A stretch of 64,000 nt of DNA. Origin: VRUE01 sp035712345. GTDB lineage: Bacteria > Actinomycetota > Thermoleophilia > Solirubrobacterales > 70-9. Below the pieces are notes generated by a model that saw nothing but the letters and a program-made list of their open reading frames with translations, was not told the DNA's origin and searched no databases. Shown here in pieces: positions 1 through 10,075 of the stretch; position 1 is the stretch's first letter; every line of letters begins with the position of its first letter. The stretch spans positions 1-64,000 of the forward strand of contig DASTAY010000051.1 of assembly GCA_035712345.1 (NCBI GenBank). Direction: 5' to 3'. The translations under genes and the position numbers were made by a program.

Positions 1-1574
<1,574 letters not shown>

Positions 1575-1578
<4 letters not shown>

Positions 1579-1979
1579 TCGCCCGAGCTACCGGTGGTGA
1601 ACTTCGAAGGGCACTTGGTGACCAGGGTGTCGCGTTCGCCGACGAAGACGCCGTTGCGGAGCGTGCCGCTGAGGACGATCTCGCGACCGCCGCGGAACGG
1701 ATCGGGAATCGTGCCCGTGTAGGTGACCGGCAGGCTCTGGCTCGCGTCTTCGCGGTCGGCGACCCGGAAGCTGATCGCCTCGCCGTGATGACGGACCGAG
1801 CGCTTGACCACGCGACCGGTCAGCTCGTAGCTGCCGCCGGAGCCGACGCCGATCAATTGCGAGGGCTCCTTTGCTTCCGAGGAAGCGCTGAAAGACGTGT
1901 AGACGAGCGCGGCGGCAAGCAGCACGGCGACGCCGAGCGCGACCACCAGTCGAATCTTTCGCTTGCGGCTTGGGTCCAC
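1575..1979 (-). CDS. ccmE: Cytochrome c maturation heme chaperone CcmE, Cys-type variant
   Basis: 134 residues: short basic N-terminus, one membrane anchor (about residues 10-28), then the OB-fold periplasmic domain with the family pattern YELTGRVV...FRVAD...VTYTG..PD.F..G..IVLSG. The protein carries heme covalently and hands it to CcmF. In the classical protein the heme is bound by His in an HxxxY motif; here the matching segment reads LVTKCPSKF, so Cys123 replaces His and Phe127 replaces Tyr. CxxxY CcmE is known from some archaea and deltaproteobacteria; CxxxF is further removed. Length matches the family and the gene is coupled to ccmF, so it is probably functional. Confidence 0.92.
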
Positions 1980-2020
1980 GCCGACGGATTATCGCAAGCC
2001 GTCACTCCGCACCCGCGCTC

Positions 2021-2063
2021 GCCGTAGAGGTTTGGTCCGCTATCCGGACCAAACCTCTACGGC
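2021..2063. repeat. 43-bp palindrome, copy 1 of 3
   Basis: Perfect 19-bp arms (GCCGTAGAGGTTTGGTCCG and its complement) around a 5-nt loop. It lies between ccmE and the glycosyltransferase, both on minus. Near-identical copies are at 7716-7766 and 54961-55005. There is no T-run on either side, so it is not a standard intrinsic terminator. Confidence 0.9.
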
Positions 2064-2081
2064 GCCTGGGGGGATCGGGGG

Positions 2082-3104
2082 CTATCGCAGCAGCAGGCGG
2101 ACGGCGCGCCAGTAGCTGCGCAGAAGGAAGCGAGCTGGAGTCGAGCGGGCGATTGGGGGGATGAAGGGGGAATCGAGGTCGGGGGTGAGCCAGGCGGCGA
2201 ACTCGGCGGCGCTCACCGTGCGAGTGGCCTGGACCTGACGGCGCTCGCGCAGCAGGCGCGGCAACCAGCGGATCGCTTCCCGGTGGGCGGCGAGCTTCTG
2301 ACGCCCCCACCCTCCCCGGACCGCAACCGCATACAGCGCAAGTTCGGTCGCGAGCAGCGCCGGGGCGAGGAGGATCAGCAGCGACGTGGGGTAGGCGCGA
2401 AGCAGGAAGGCATGGCGGTTGCGCTCGAGCCAGCGCCACTTGTGCTCGCGGGCGCCGAACTCGTAGTCGTGGTCGACGACGGCGCCGGGTTCGATCCCGA
2501 TCGCCGCGCCGGCGAGGCGCAGGCGCAGCGAGAGGTCGACGTCCTCGTGGTAGAGGAAGTAGTGGGCCGGGAAGCCCCCCACCTCCTCCCAGGCCCGACG
2601 CGGGATCGCCAGGCAGGCGCCGGAGAGCGCCGTGACCTCGCCGGGGGGCGGCGCCTCCGCCAGCGGGCGCCCGTGCGCTCCCGCCCAGACTATGCCGGTG
2701 AAATGGACAGGGTTGCCGGCTGAGTTGATCGTCTCCTCGTCCCCCTCGGCGACCAGGGCCTGCCAGGCCACCCAGCCGAGCCGCTCCAGCCAGGGCCGAC
2801 GAATCGCCTCACCCCAACCGGGCCGCGGGGCCGCGTCGGGGTTGAGCACCACGAGCAGCTCCCCGGTGGCCTGCGCAGCCCCGGCGTTGCAGCCCGCGGC
2901 GAAGCCGAGATTGCCGCCCCCGTGCACGACCCGCGCCGCCGGGGCGAGCTCCGCCACCGCCTCGGCGGTCCCGTCGCTGGAGCCGTTGTCGACGACGATC
3001 AGCTCATCGTCCGCGCCTAGCTCGGGCAGCAGGGCAGGCAGGGTCCGGCACAGCTCCTCGCGGCTGTTCCAGGCGACGATCAGGATCGAGAGCGTCGGGC
3101 GCAC
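2082..3104 (-). CDS. Family 2 glycosyltransferase (rhamnosyltransferase-like)
   Basis: 340 residues, a usual length for GT2 enzymes of the WbbL type that add sugars to cell-surface polysaccharides from nucleotide sugars. The N-terminus LSILIVAWNSREEL and LIVVDNGSSDGT form the nucleotide-binding fold. VVLNPDAAPRPGW supplies the DxD-like metal site, LSGACLAIPRRAWEEVGGF the acceptor loop and YFLYHEDVDLSLRLRLAG the catalytic ED region. A hydrophobic stretch about residues 240-262 suggests membrane association. Its stop lies just beyond a palindromic repeat. The sugar transferred cannot be read from the sequence. Confidence 0.88.
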   Translation of the reverse strand: MRPTLSILIVAWNSREELCRTLPALLPELGADDELIVVDNGSSDGTAEAVAELAPAARVVHGGGNLGFAAGCNAGAAQATGELLVVLNPDAAPRPGWGEAIRRPWLERLGWVAWQALVAEGDEETINSAGNPVHFTGIVWAGAHGRPLAEAPPPGEVTALSGACLAIPRRAWEEVGGFPAHYFLYHEDVDLSLRLRLAGAAIGIEPGAVVDHDYEFGAREHKWRWLERNRHAFLLRAYPTSLLILLAPALLATELALYAVAVRGGWGRQKLAAHREAIRWLPRLLRERRQVQATRTVSAAEFAAWLTPDLDSPFIPPIARSTPARFLLRSYWRAVRLLLR

Positions 3105-3124
3105 CGGCGCCCCAGGCTATTCGC

Positions 3125-6100
3125 CTAGTGGCGCTTGTGGCGGTGGTGCTTGCCGCAGGGCGCCCGCAGCCGCGGCCGCAGGTTGAGCTTCTTGCCGTTC
3201 TGGGCTTTGAGGCGGACGATCACGCGCTGCCCCTTGCGCTTCTTCTTGCCCTTGTGACCCTTGCCGTGGGCCCGGGCGCTGCTCCGGGCCTGCTTGCCGG
3301 CGCCCTTGCCCTTCCTGTGGGCGCGCTTGCGGGGGCACTGGTTGCGGGAGTTGACCAAGAGGCCTTTCTTGCCCCCGCGCAGGATGAAGATCAGCTTCGA
3401 GACCGGCACGTCGGGGGTCGCGTCGAAGATGTTGCGGATGTGGCCGTGGACGCTGTCGGTGCGGCTGTCGAGTTCGACGTCGACCTGGCCGTGCAGGTCG
3501 GCGACCAGATCGGGCAGCGGGTTGTCGGAGGAGCGCAGGTAGACGGGTCCTTCGAGCGGCTTGTCGAGCAACGGGGTGAAGGCTCGCGCGTTGCCGTAGA
3601 TCGAGTTCTTCGGACATTCGTTCGCGGCGAACTGGACGCGCGTGCAGACCTTCGAGAGGTTGCTCTGATCGAGGATCAGCGAGCGCGGCAGGATCGTCGC
3701 GACGCGGGCGAAGTTGGCGTCGCCGGCGTGCGGCAGCAGCACCGCGCGCAGTTTCGGGTTCTTGGCCCGGCGGGTCGCGCCGAAGAGGCGCAGGAACAGC
3801 TTCGGCTTGAAGCCGAGGTTCTCGCAGCCGTTCGCCTGGAATCCGGCCGAGACCGGCGTCTTGGAGAAGGCGGCGGGATCGACGGGGTTCGCTCCGCCGC
3901 CGAGCAGCGAGCCGGAGAAGGCGAAGGGCGAGCAGTTGGTCGGGTTGAGCGAGAATTCCTTGCGGTCGATCTTGACCGCGACCGAGCGCACGTCGAGCGT
4001 GGCGCCCCCGTACACGTGCGGGATCGGGTCCGACTGCACGCCCACCTGGGCGGTGCGCCGGTCGACGAACAGGGCCACCCTCACCACGACGGTGCCGAGG
4101 TCGAACGGCCCGGCCGTGGCGGGGGTGACCACCGCCAGGGATAGAGGGGCGCCCTTATAGGGCCCTGCGAGGAAGACCTTGCCTTGGATGTGAATGGGCG
4201 CCGGGCCGCTGCCGGCGGCCACTTCGGCATGGCCGATCAGGCTCGAGTCCGGGCAGCTCTGATGAGCCGCCTCGTCGGCCCCGCCGCTTGCCGCCGCGGC
4301 CGCAAGCGCCGGGCCGGGGCAGTAGTGGACCCCGGCCAGCTTCGCGGTCAGGCCCGGCGGCAACGTCACGTCGACCCCTTTCAGCTCCTGGTTGCCGTCG
4401 GCGCGGGCGATGTCCATGTGCAGCGGGCTGTACGAGCCGCCCTGGGGCTTGGCCGTTCCGGCGGCGAAGCTCGGCGCGAAGGGACGATCGGCCAGCGTCT
4501 TCGGACAGCCCCCACCACCGGGGGCTGCGGTCAGCGTGAACTCGCCGGAGGGCGTCGCCGCGGGGTTGCCGCTCCACGGGGTCATGACCGTGGTGGCCTT
4601 GTTGGGACCGCAGGCGCCGGGGCTGGTGAGCACGGCGTGCTCACCGTCGTTGAAATCGAGCGTGAACGAGCTGAAGGGAACCTGGGGCAGGCCCTTCGGG
4701 ATTTTCGTGCCGCCGATGCCTTCGACTTCGCGGCCTTCGAAGGTGGTCGTCAGCTGACCGGTAATCGGGTCGGCGCTCACCTTGCCTTCGAGGCGGACGA
4801 AGACCCCGTAGCGCTGCGAGAGGGCTTCGACGAAGATCCGGTACTCCTGGCCGGAGGTCGGATCGCGGCTGAGCTGCTGACCGACATAGACGGAGCCGGT
4901 GAGCGAGCCGTCGGGAAGCGGGGGCGTGTCGATCGAGACGCTGCCGATCCTCGAGCCGGGCGGGCAGCCGTTCGCTTCATTGTGCGTGCCGAGGCCGAAC
5001 TGAGCATTCGTGCAGGTCTGCAGGCCACCACTGGCCGCCGACGGGTTGAGCCCCATGCCGGGCGGCAGGGTCACCTGCGCTTCGCGCACGTTGGACTGCG
5101 CCTGCTTGGTTTTTTCCTGCGCGATTTCCGTGACGCTCGGCGGTTTGAACGGCACGTCGACGGCGACCGACGGCCCGCTCGGGGAGTCGGTCTGACTCGT
5201 ATTCGGATCCACCCCGATCGTGGGGTCGAACGGAATCGAGCCACATTCTTTCGGTTCGGTTTTGGGAGGGATGCGGGACTCGAAGAAAGACGAGCCGTTG
5301 GGGAAGCTCGGGTTGGGTTCCTCATAGGAGTCGGCGCGCAGCCAGGTCGAATAGAGATGCACGAATGGTGACGACGGGACCGCGGGGCCGAGGCACGTGC
5401 TCGGCGTGGTGATGAAGGTGCCGTTGCCGGAGCGGCCATTGAAGACCAGGCGGTTTTTCAGGATCAGGCCGTGTTCCCCCGTCAGCAGGCCGAGAAGTTC
5501 GCCAAGGGCTTCCGGAAGGGCTTTCGGCACTTCGATCGTGAACCCCTCATGGAAGTCGCCGTCCCAGGCCACGTTTGCCTTCAGGTAGATGAAGTTGCCG
5601 ACCAGTTCAAAGCCGAAGCGCGCTGGCTCGCCGGCGGGTGGATCGATGTTGTAAACGGTTGCTTCGATCGGCGCCGATTCGATCCCCAACGGCGGTATGG
5701 ATGCGGTGACCTCGCTTTTGCCGACGGACGAGCCCGCCGGACAGCTCGAGGGGTTCGCTTCGAAGGTGGCCTGCTCACACTGCGGCGTCGCCTGCGGGTT
5801 GACGCTCAGCCCGACCGGTAGGTCGACCCGCACGGTCTTCAGTTCGCCGACCGGCGTTTTGCCCGGCGGTTCGTTCTTGACGATGATCTGGGTGAAGCCG
5901 ATCTGCGGATGGCCGGCCGCTTGTTCGAAGAATTGTTTGGGCGTGGCGACACTGCAGGTCGGCGTGTCTTTGTAACAAGTGCCAGCCTGCCAGCCACTAT
6001 TTTCCGTCGGATTTTCGGGATCTGAGGGAGCAACGATGTCGCCAGTGTCGGCAAGCGCCATCGACGCGCCGAACGTCAAGCCCAGAGCCAAAAGCAACAC

Positions 6101-6136
6101 CACGAAGATCAGGCCCGCTCGCGCTTCCCCATTCAC
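3125..6136 (-). CDS. Giant exported cysteine-bearing repeat protein, function unknown
   Basis: About 1003 residues with an N-terminal signal sequence (hydrophobic residues near 9-30, ending GASMALA). The GTG at 6136 is preferred because GGGAGGAG sits correctly upstream; an in-frame ATG at 6160 has no good ribosome binding site and would add eight residues. The body contains at least four degenerate repeats of the pattern LP-G-L-x-NP...C...F...CP-x-S-x-x-G (for example VDLPVGLSVNP, VTLPPGMGLNP, VTLPPGLTAKL, TILPRSLILDQ), each with paired cysteines likely to form disulfides. The C-terminus is a strongly basic Lys/Arg/His tail. I know of similar large exported proteins in Thermoleophilia but no assigned function; a surface or matrix role is a guess. 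Confidence 0.8.
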   Translation of the reverse strand: MNGEARAGLIFVVLLLALGLTFGASMALADTGDIVAPSDPENPTENSGWQAGTCYKDTPTCSVATPKQFFEQAAGHPQIGFTQIIVKNEPPGKTPVGELKTVRVDLPVGLSVNPQATPQCEQATFEANPSSCPAGSSVGKSEVTASIPPLGIESAPIEATVYNIDPPAGEPARFGFELVGNFIYLKANVAWDGDFHEGFTIEVPKALPEALGELLGLLTGEHGLILKNRLVFNGRSGNGTFITTPSTCLGPAVPSSPFVHLYSTWLRADSYEEPNPSFPNGSSFFESRIPPKTEPKECGSIPFDPTIGVDPNTSQTDSPSGPSVAVDVPFKPPSVTEIAQEKTKQAQSNVREAQVTLPPGMGLNPSAASGGLQTCTNAQFGLGTHNEANGCPPGSRIGSVSIDTPPLPDGSLTGSVYVGQQLSRDPTSGQEYRIFVEALSQRYGVFVRLEGKVSADPITGQLTTTFEGREVEGIGGTKIPKGLPQVPFSSFTLDFNDGEHAVLTSPGACGPNKATTVMTPWSGNPAATPSGEFTLTAAPGGGGCPKTLADRPFAPSFAAGTAKPQGGSYSPLHMDIARADGNQELKGVDVTLPPGLTAKLAGVHYCPGPALAAAAASGGADEAAHQSCPDSSLIGHAEVAAGSGPAPIHIQGKVFLAGPYKGAPLSLAVVTPATAGPFDLGTVVVRVALFVDRRTAQVGVQSDPIPHVYGGATLDVRSVAVKIDRKEFSLNPTNCSPFAFSGSLLGGGANPVDPAAFSKTPVSAGFQANGCENLGFKPKLFLRLFGATRRAKNPKLRAVLLPHAGDANFARVATILPRSLILDQSNLSKVCTRVQFAANECPKNSIYGNARAFTPLLDKPLEGPVYLRSSDNPLPDLVADLHGQVDVELDSRTDSVHGHIRNIFDATPDVPVSKLIFILRGGKKGLLVNSRNQCPRKRAHRKGKGAGKQARSSARAHGKGHKGKKKRKGQRVIVRLKAQNGKKLNLRPRLRAPCGKHHRHKRH

Positions 6137-6240
6137 CTCGATCTCCTCCCGCTCGACCATATGCCTACCGATATTACCCGATTTTGATGATATGAGCTAT
6201 TATTTTTAGGTATTCCCTGGTCAACGAAAGTGAGGTAGTT
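6137..6240. promoter_or_regulatory. A/T-rich divergent promoter region
   Basis: The gap between the giant exported protein (minus) and the winged-helix protein (plus) is strikingly A/T-rich for this genome, especially 6165-6215. It contains imperfect inverted repeats around CCGATATTACCC. It must hold both promoters, and is the obvious place for the divergent regulator to bind. Individual boxes are not resolved. Confidence 0.4.
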
Positions 6241-6528
6241 GTGAATTGGGAACGCCTGGCTCGTGCCAATACCCATCCACTACGCGTCTCAATCCTGGAA
6301 GTGCTGAGCATCGACGGGGGGCGCACGCTCTCGCCCAAGGACCTCAGCGTCGAGCTGCAGGCGCCGCTGAGCACGGTCAACTACCACGTGACCGAGCTGC
6401 GGGACTCCGATCTGGTCAAGATCGTCGATGAACGACAGGTCCGCGGCGCAATCGAGCACTTCTACCGCACGGTCGACGGCTCCGGAAGCCCTGCCAGGCG
6501 GAAAGGCAGGCGCAAGGTGGCGCGGTAG
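6241..6528 (+). CDS. ArsR-like winged-helix transcriptional regulator
   Basis: 95 residues starting at GTG with GAGGTAG upstream. A winged helix fills residues 10-75: HPLRVSILEVL, then LSPKDLSVELQAPLSTVNYHVTELRDSDLVKIVDER as recognition helix and wing, ending in AIEHFYR, a tail shared with the larger winged-helix proteins at 31.2-34.0 kb. The C-terminus is basic. No metal-binding cysteines of the classical ArsR type are present. It is transcribed divergently from the giant exported protein and may control it; that is inference from position only. Confidence 0.8.
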   Translation: MNWERLARANTHPLRVSILEVLSIDGGRTLSPKDLSVELQAPLSTVNYHVTELRDSDLVKIVDERQVRGAIEHFYRTVDGSGSPARRKGRRKVAR

Positions 6529-6537
6529 CGCGGAAGA

Positions 6538-6610
6538 AGCGGCGGACGGGTCTCGAACCCGCGACCTCGAGCTTGGGAAGCTCGCGCTCTACCAACTGAG
6601 CTACCGCCGC
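6538..6610 (-). tRNA. tRNA-Gly, anticodon CCC
   Basis: Folds as a standard cloverleaf: 7-bp acceptor GCGGCGG/CCGCCGC, D arm with AGCTCAGTTGGTAGAGC, anticodon stem CGAGC/GCTCG with loop TTCCCAA (anticodon CCC), and T arm with GGTTCGAGACC. The discriminator is T, usual for glycine tRNAs. CCA is not encoded. It reads GGG codons. Confidence 0.95.
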
Positions 6611-6668
6611 GTCAGCGGCTGATTCTACGGCCAGGCCGCCGCCCTGCGACGGCTAGTGTTCGCTGGCC

Positions 6669-7190
6669 ATGAGCGCCCGCGCCTTCCTCGCCTTCCTCGC
6701 CGTCTGCGCGGTCATCGGCCTGCTCGCCTTTGGCCTGCTCAACAAGGGCGAGGCGAAGATCGCGGTCGGCGACCCGGCGCCCGACAAGACCCTGCCGGTG
6801 CTGGGCGGAACGGGCACCGGCTCGATCGCCGACTACCGCGGCCGCTGGGTGCTGGTCAATCTCTGGGCCTCCTGGTGCATCCCCTGTCGGCAGGAGGCTC
6901 CGGTGCTGGATCGCTTCGCGCGCCGGTACGGCAAGCGCGGCGTGACGGTGCTCGGCATCAACGTGCAGGACAACAGCGACGACGCGCTCGCCTTCCTGCG
7001 CGAAAACGACGTGCGCTATCCGCAACTGCGCTCGGTCGGCGACGATCGCAGCGCCGCCTTCGGCTCGACCGGGGTTCCGGAGAACTTCCTGGTCGACCCG
7101 CGCGGGCGCCTGGCGCTGATCTGGCGCGGGCCGGTGGACGAGGAGTTCCTGCGCCGGCAGGTCGTTCCGATCGTCGAAGGACGCTCATGA
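6669..7190 (+). CDS. ccmG: CcmG/DsbE/ResA-type membrane-anchored thioredoxin
   Basis: 173 residues with one N-terminal transmembrane anchor (about 4-23) and an extracytoplasmic thioredoxin fold. The redox motif is WASWCIPC (Cys70, Cys73) and the cis-proline loop is GVPENFLVD (135-143), both typical of the family that keeps apocytochrome c CXXCH cysteines reduced for heme attachment. It overlaps the ccmH-like gene by ATGA, which supports a cytochrome c maturation role rather than a general thioredoxin. The rest of the pathway, ccmE and ccmF, is at 1-2 kb on the other strand. Confidence 0.9.
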   Translation: MSARAFLAFLAVCAVIGLLAFGLLNKGEAKIAVGDPAPDKTLPVLGGTGTGSIADYRGRWVLVNLWASWCIPCRQEAPVLDRFARRYGKRGVTVLGINVQDNSDDALAFLRENDVRYPQLRSVGDDRSAAFGSTGVPENFLVDPRGRLALIWRGPVDEEFLRRQVVPIVEGRS

Positions 7191-7690
7191 GGCGTCCTGG
7201 CGAGCTTGTGTCGCGATGCGGCATGAAGTCGCCACCTGTCGTTCTCCTGGCGGCTTTGGCGATGCTCGCAATCGCTGCGCCGGCAGCGGCCGCGACGCCG
7301 CAGACGAGCATCAGCGAGATCGAAGGGGAAGTGATGTGCCCGATCTGCGGCACCCTGCTCGAACTGGCCGAATCTCCCCAGGCGCAGCGCGAGCGCGTGC
7401 TGGTCAAGCGCCTGATCGCCGAAGGGAAGAGCGAGAGCGAAGTCAAGGACGCCCTCGTCGCCCAGTACGGGCCGGCGGTGCTGGCCCTGCCCGAGGGAAA
7501 GGGCTTCGACCTCTCCGCCTACCTGGCGCCGGTGATCGCCTTCGCGGCGGCGGCGCTCGCCCTTGCCCTCGCCGTGCGGCGCTGGCGACGCTCTTCGCGC
7601 TCCTCGCGCGGCGATCCGCGAGACATCCGCGGTCCGGACGACGAGGACGCCGAGCGGCTCGAGGCCGACCTCGCCAACTACGACCTCTAG
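7187..7690 (+). CDS. ccmH: Cytochrome c maturation thiol-disulfide protein CcmH/CycL
   Basis: 167 residues from the coupled ATG at 7187. An in-frame ATG at 7223 would give a shorter leader directly before the signal sequence, but has no better ribosome binding site. Signal peptide about residues 14-36; then the CcmH domain with EIEGEVMCPICGTLLELAES, whose Cys51-Pro-Ile-Cys54 pair is the family redox site (normally RCPVCQ). A transmembrane helix follows near 125-143, with a short charged cytoplasmic tail. It acts with CcmG and CcmF in delivering reduced apocytochrome c. Confidence 0.9.
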   Translation: MRRPGELVSRCGMKSPPVVLLAALAMLAIAAPAAAATPQTSISEIEGEVMCPICGTLLELAESPQAQRERVLVKRLIAEGKSESEVKDALVAQYGPAVLALPEGKGFDLSAYLAPVIAFAAAALALALAVRRWRRSSRSSRGDPRDIRGPDDEDAERLEADLANYDL

Positions 7691-7715
7691 CTCACCCCGG
7701 CCACTGCCGCTAGAG

Positions 7716-7766
7716 GAGCGCCGTAGAGGTTTGGACCGCTATCCGGACCAAACCTCTACGGCGCTC
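7716..7766. repeat. Palindromic repeat, copy 2 of 3
   Basis: Same core as the copy at 2021 (GCCGTAGAGGTTTGG...), with arms extended to 23 bp by GAGC/GCTC and a single A:A mismatch. It lies between ccmH and the ATPase-like gene, which converge. A terminator role is possible here, but another copy sits between divergent genes. Confidence 0.88.
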
Positions 7767-7780
7767 TGCTAGGGGCCGGC

Positions 7781-8398
7781 TCAGTTCAGGACGATGAACC
7801 CGCCGGCGGCGATCGGCAGCTTGCGCCGCGACTCGCCGGGCCTCACGCAGACGCAGGTCGCATCGACGGCGTCGAGGATGGGTCGAAGCGCGTCGCGCTC
7901 CCCGAGGGGCGGTCCGCCGATCACGATCAGCTCGTAGGCGGCGCGCAGCCCGGCGATCGCCGCCTGGAAGCGATCCGAGGCGAGCAGCTCCGGCGGGTCG
8001 CTGCTCGGCCTGCCGGCGACCACGCAGACGAGCGGCTCGGTCGCCTCGGCGGAGCCGGGGCCGGCGAGCGCGACGGGCCTGAGGATCGACTCGACCTCGG
8101 CCGCGCCGGCCAGGTACTCGTGCAGGCCCGGCGCATTGGCGAGCCCGAGCGCATCCGCCATGCCCGGCTCGGCCAGGTCGCACTCGAGCAGCGCGGTTCG
8201 CGTTCCCCCCGCCGCCGCGGCAGCGGCCAGGCCGGCCGCCGCCTCGCGCCGGGTCGGATCCGCGCCGGTGATCAACACGCAAGTGGCGGAGCCGAGCTTC
8301 CCCAGCAACCCGCCGTAGGCCTCGAGATCGCTGCGGCGCAACGATCCTGCCCGCAGCTCCGGCGACGAGCGGGCGGGGATCTCCGCCAGGACCTTCAC
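7781..8398 (-). CDS. BY-kinase/ParA-like ATPase with degenerate P-loop
   Basis: 205 residues, start GTG coupled to argS by GTGA. The fold pattern follows CpsD/Wzc bacterial tyrosine kinases: linker VLAEIPAR, a P-loop position reading LITGADPTRREAAAG, Walker A'-like LLECDLAEPGMADALGLANAPGLHEYLAG, and the Walker B position YELIVIGGPPLGERD. The canonical GKT/S lysine-threonine is missing and the Walker aspartate is replaced, so ATP hydrolysis is doubtful. No tyrosine cluster is seen at the C-terminus. It may be a pseudo-enzyme in surface-polymer export or positioning. Assignment is by pattern only. Confidence 0.6.
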   Translation of the reverse strand: MKVLAEIPARSSPELRAGSLRRSDLEAYGGLLGKLGSATCVLITGADPTRREAAAGLAAAAAAGGTRTALLECDLAEPGMADALGLANAPGLHEYLAGAAEVESILRPVALAGPGSAEATEPLVCVVAGRPSSDPPELLASDRFQAAIAGLRAAYELIVIGGPPLGERDALRPILDAVDATCVCVRPGESRRKLPIAAGGFIVLN

Positions 8399-10029
8399 AT
8401 CTTCTCTGGGGCCGAAATCCCGAGCAGGGCGAGCGAAGCGGCGATCGTCCGCTGCGCCAGCAGGCAGAGCCCGAGGCGCGAGCGCTCGACTCCCTCCCCC
8501 TCGGCGCCGACCACCTGGCAGTCACGATAGAAGGCGTGGAAGTCGGCGGCGACCGCGGTCGAGTAGGCACAGATGCGATGCGGGGCGCGCCGCGCGGCGG
8601 CCTCGCGCACCTCCTGGGGGAATTCGAGCAGGCGCTTGACCAGGTCGCGCTCGGCGGGCTGCAGCGGCGTCCCCGGGGTCGGGGCGCCGGCCTCGCCCGC
8701 CTCCCCCCCGGCTTTGCGCAGGATGCTGGCGATGCGGGCGTGCGCGTACTGGACGTAGTAGACGGGGTTGTCGCTGGACTCGCGCCGGGCCAGCTCGAGA
8801 TCGAGGTCGACGGTGGTGTCGTGGCTGCGCCAGAGCATGAACCAGCGGGCGGCGTCGACGCCGATGTCGTCGACCAGCTCGTCGAGCGAGACGAAGTCGC
8901 CGCTGCGCTTGGACATCTGCGCCCGCTCGCCCGACTCGACGATGTGCACGAGCCGCATGATCAACGCCTCCAGCACCTCCGGATCGGTCCCCAGCGCGGC
9001 GATCGCGGCCCGCACTCGCGGCGCGTATCCGTGGTGGTCCGCGCCGAGCACGTCGATCAGGTGCTCGAAGCCCCGCTCCAGCTTGTCGCGATGGTAGGCG
9101 ACGTCGGCGGCGAGATAGGTCGGCTCGCCGCCGGCGCGGATCAGCACGCGGTCCTTGTCGTCGCCGAACTCGGTGCTGCGCAGCCACAGGGCGCCGTCGC
9201 TCCTGTAGGTGTGGCCGCGGCGCTCGAGCGCCTCCAGCGCGGTCTCGACCTCGCCGCTGGCGTAGAGATCGCCCTCGGAGAACCAGGTGTCGAAGGCGAC
9301 GCCAAAGCGATCGAGGGTCGCCTGCACGCCCTCGAGGATCAGCTCGATGCCGCGCCGACCGACCGCCTCGCCGTCCGCCGGATCGATGCCCTCGCTGCCG
9401 ATCCGCTCGGCCAGATCCGCCACATAGGCGCCTTCGTAGCCGTCCTCGGGCGGCGGGCCGCCGGTCATCGCGGCGACGATCGAAGCGGCGAAACGCTCCA
9501 CCTGCCCGCCGGCGTCGTTGACGTAGTACTCGCTCTCGACCTCGTGCCCCACCGCCCGGAGGAGGCGGACCAGAGCGTCTCCGTAGGCGGCATGGCGCCC
9601 ACCGCCGACGTGCAGCGGCCCGGTCGGGTTGGCCGAGACGTACTCGACCAGGATGCGCTGCGGCGAGTCGACCGGGGCCGGGCCGAGGCGCTCGCCGACG
9701 GCGCCGAGGCGCGCCATCGCCCGCCGGTACCACTCGTCGGAGAGGAAGAGATTGACGAAGCCCGGCCCGGCCACCTCGATCCGCTCGACGCTTCCCGCGG
9801 CGCCCAGCTCGCGCTCCAGCTCAGCGCCGAGGCGAGCGGCGACGTCGCGCGGAGCTTCCCCGAGAGGCGCCGCCAGCAGCATCGCCGCATTGGAGCTGTA
9901 GTCGCCGAGCTCCGGCTTGGGCGGCCGGTCGAGAGTCGGCGCCGGACCGGTCGGCTCGCCGTCGCGCAGCGCCCGCGCCGCGCGTTCCACCGCCGCCCGC
10001 AGCTCGCTGATCGAGTCCGTTGCAGTCAT
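8395..10029 (-). CDS. argS: Arginyl-tRNA synthetase
   Basis: 544 residues, a usual class I ArgRS length, starting MTATDSISELRAAVERA. The N-terminal Add-1 domain is followed by VEYVSANPTGPLHVGGGRHAAYGDAL, where HVGG is the HIGH signature. QMSKRSGDF is the KMSKS loop. The C-terminal helical anticodon-binding domain includes VYYVQYAHARI. It charges tRNA-Arg in the cytoplasm. The frame stays open upstream to about 10.7 kb, but that part is antisense to the metallophosphoesterase; homology begins at the ATG at 10029. Confidence 0.97.
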   Translation of the reverse strand: MTATDSISELRAAVERAARALRDGEPTGPAPTLDRPPKPELGDYSSNAAMLLAAPLGEAPRDVAARLGAELERELGAAGSVERIEVAGPGFVNLFLSDEWYRRAMARLGAVGERLGPAPVDSPQRILVEYVSANPTGPLHVGGGRHAAYGDALVRLLRAVGHEVESEYYVNDAGGQVERFAASIVAAMTGGPPPEDGYEGAYVADLAERIGSEGIDPADGEAVGRRGIELILEGVQATLDRFGVAFDTWFSEGDLYASGEVETALEALERRGHTYRSDGALWLRSTEFGDDKDRVLIRAGGEPTYLAADVAYHRDKLERGFEHLIDVLGADHHGYAPRVRAAIAALGTDPEVLEALIMRLVHIVESGERAQMSKRSGDFVSLDELVDDIGVDAARWFMLWRSHDTTVDLDLELARRESSDNPVYYVQYAHARIASILRKAGGEAGEAGAPTPGTPLQPAERDLVKRLLEFPQEVREAAARRAPHRICAYSTAVAADFHAFYRDCQVVGAEGEGVERSRLGLCLLAQRTIAASLALLGISAPEKM

Positions 10030-10075
10030 CTCGCCATCGTATGTACCGCGACCCCGCGCGGGTACGCTGGCCGCC

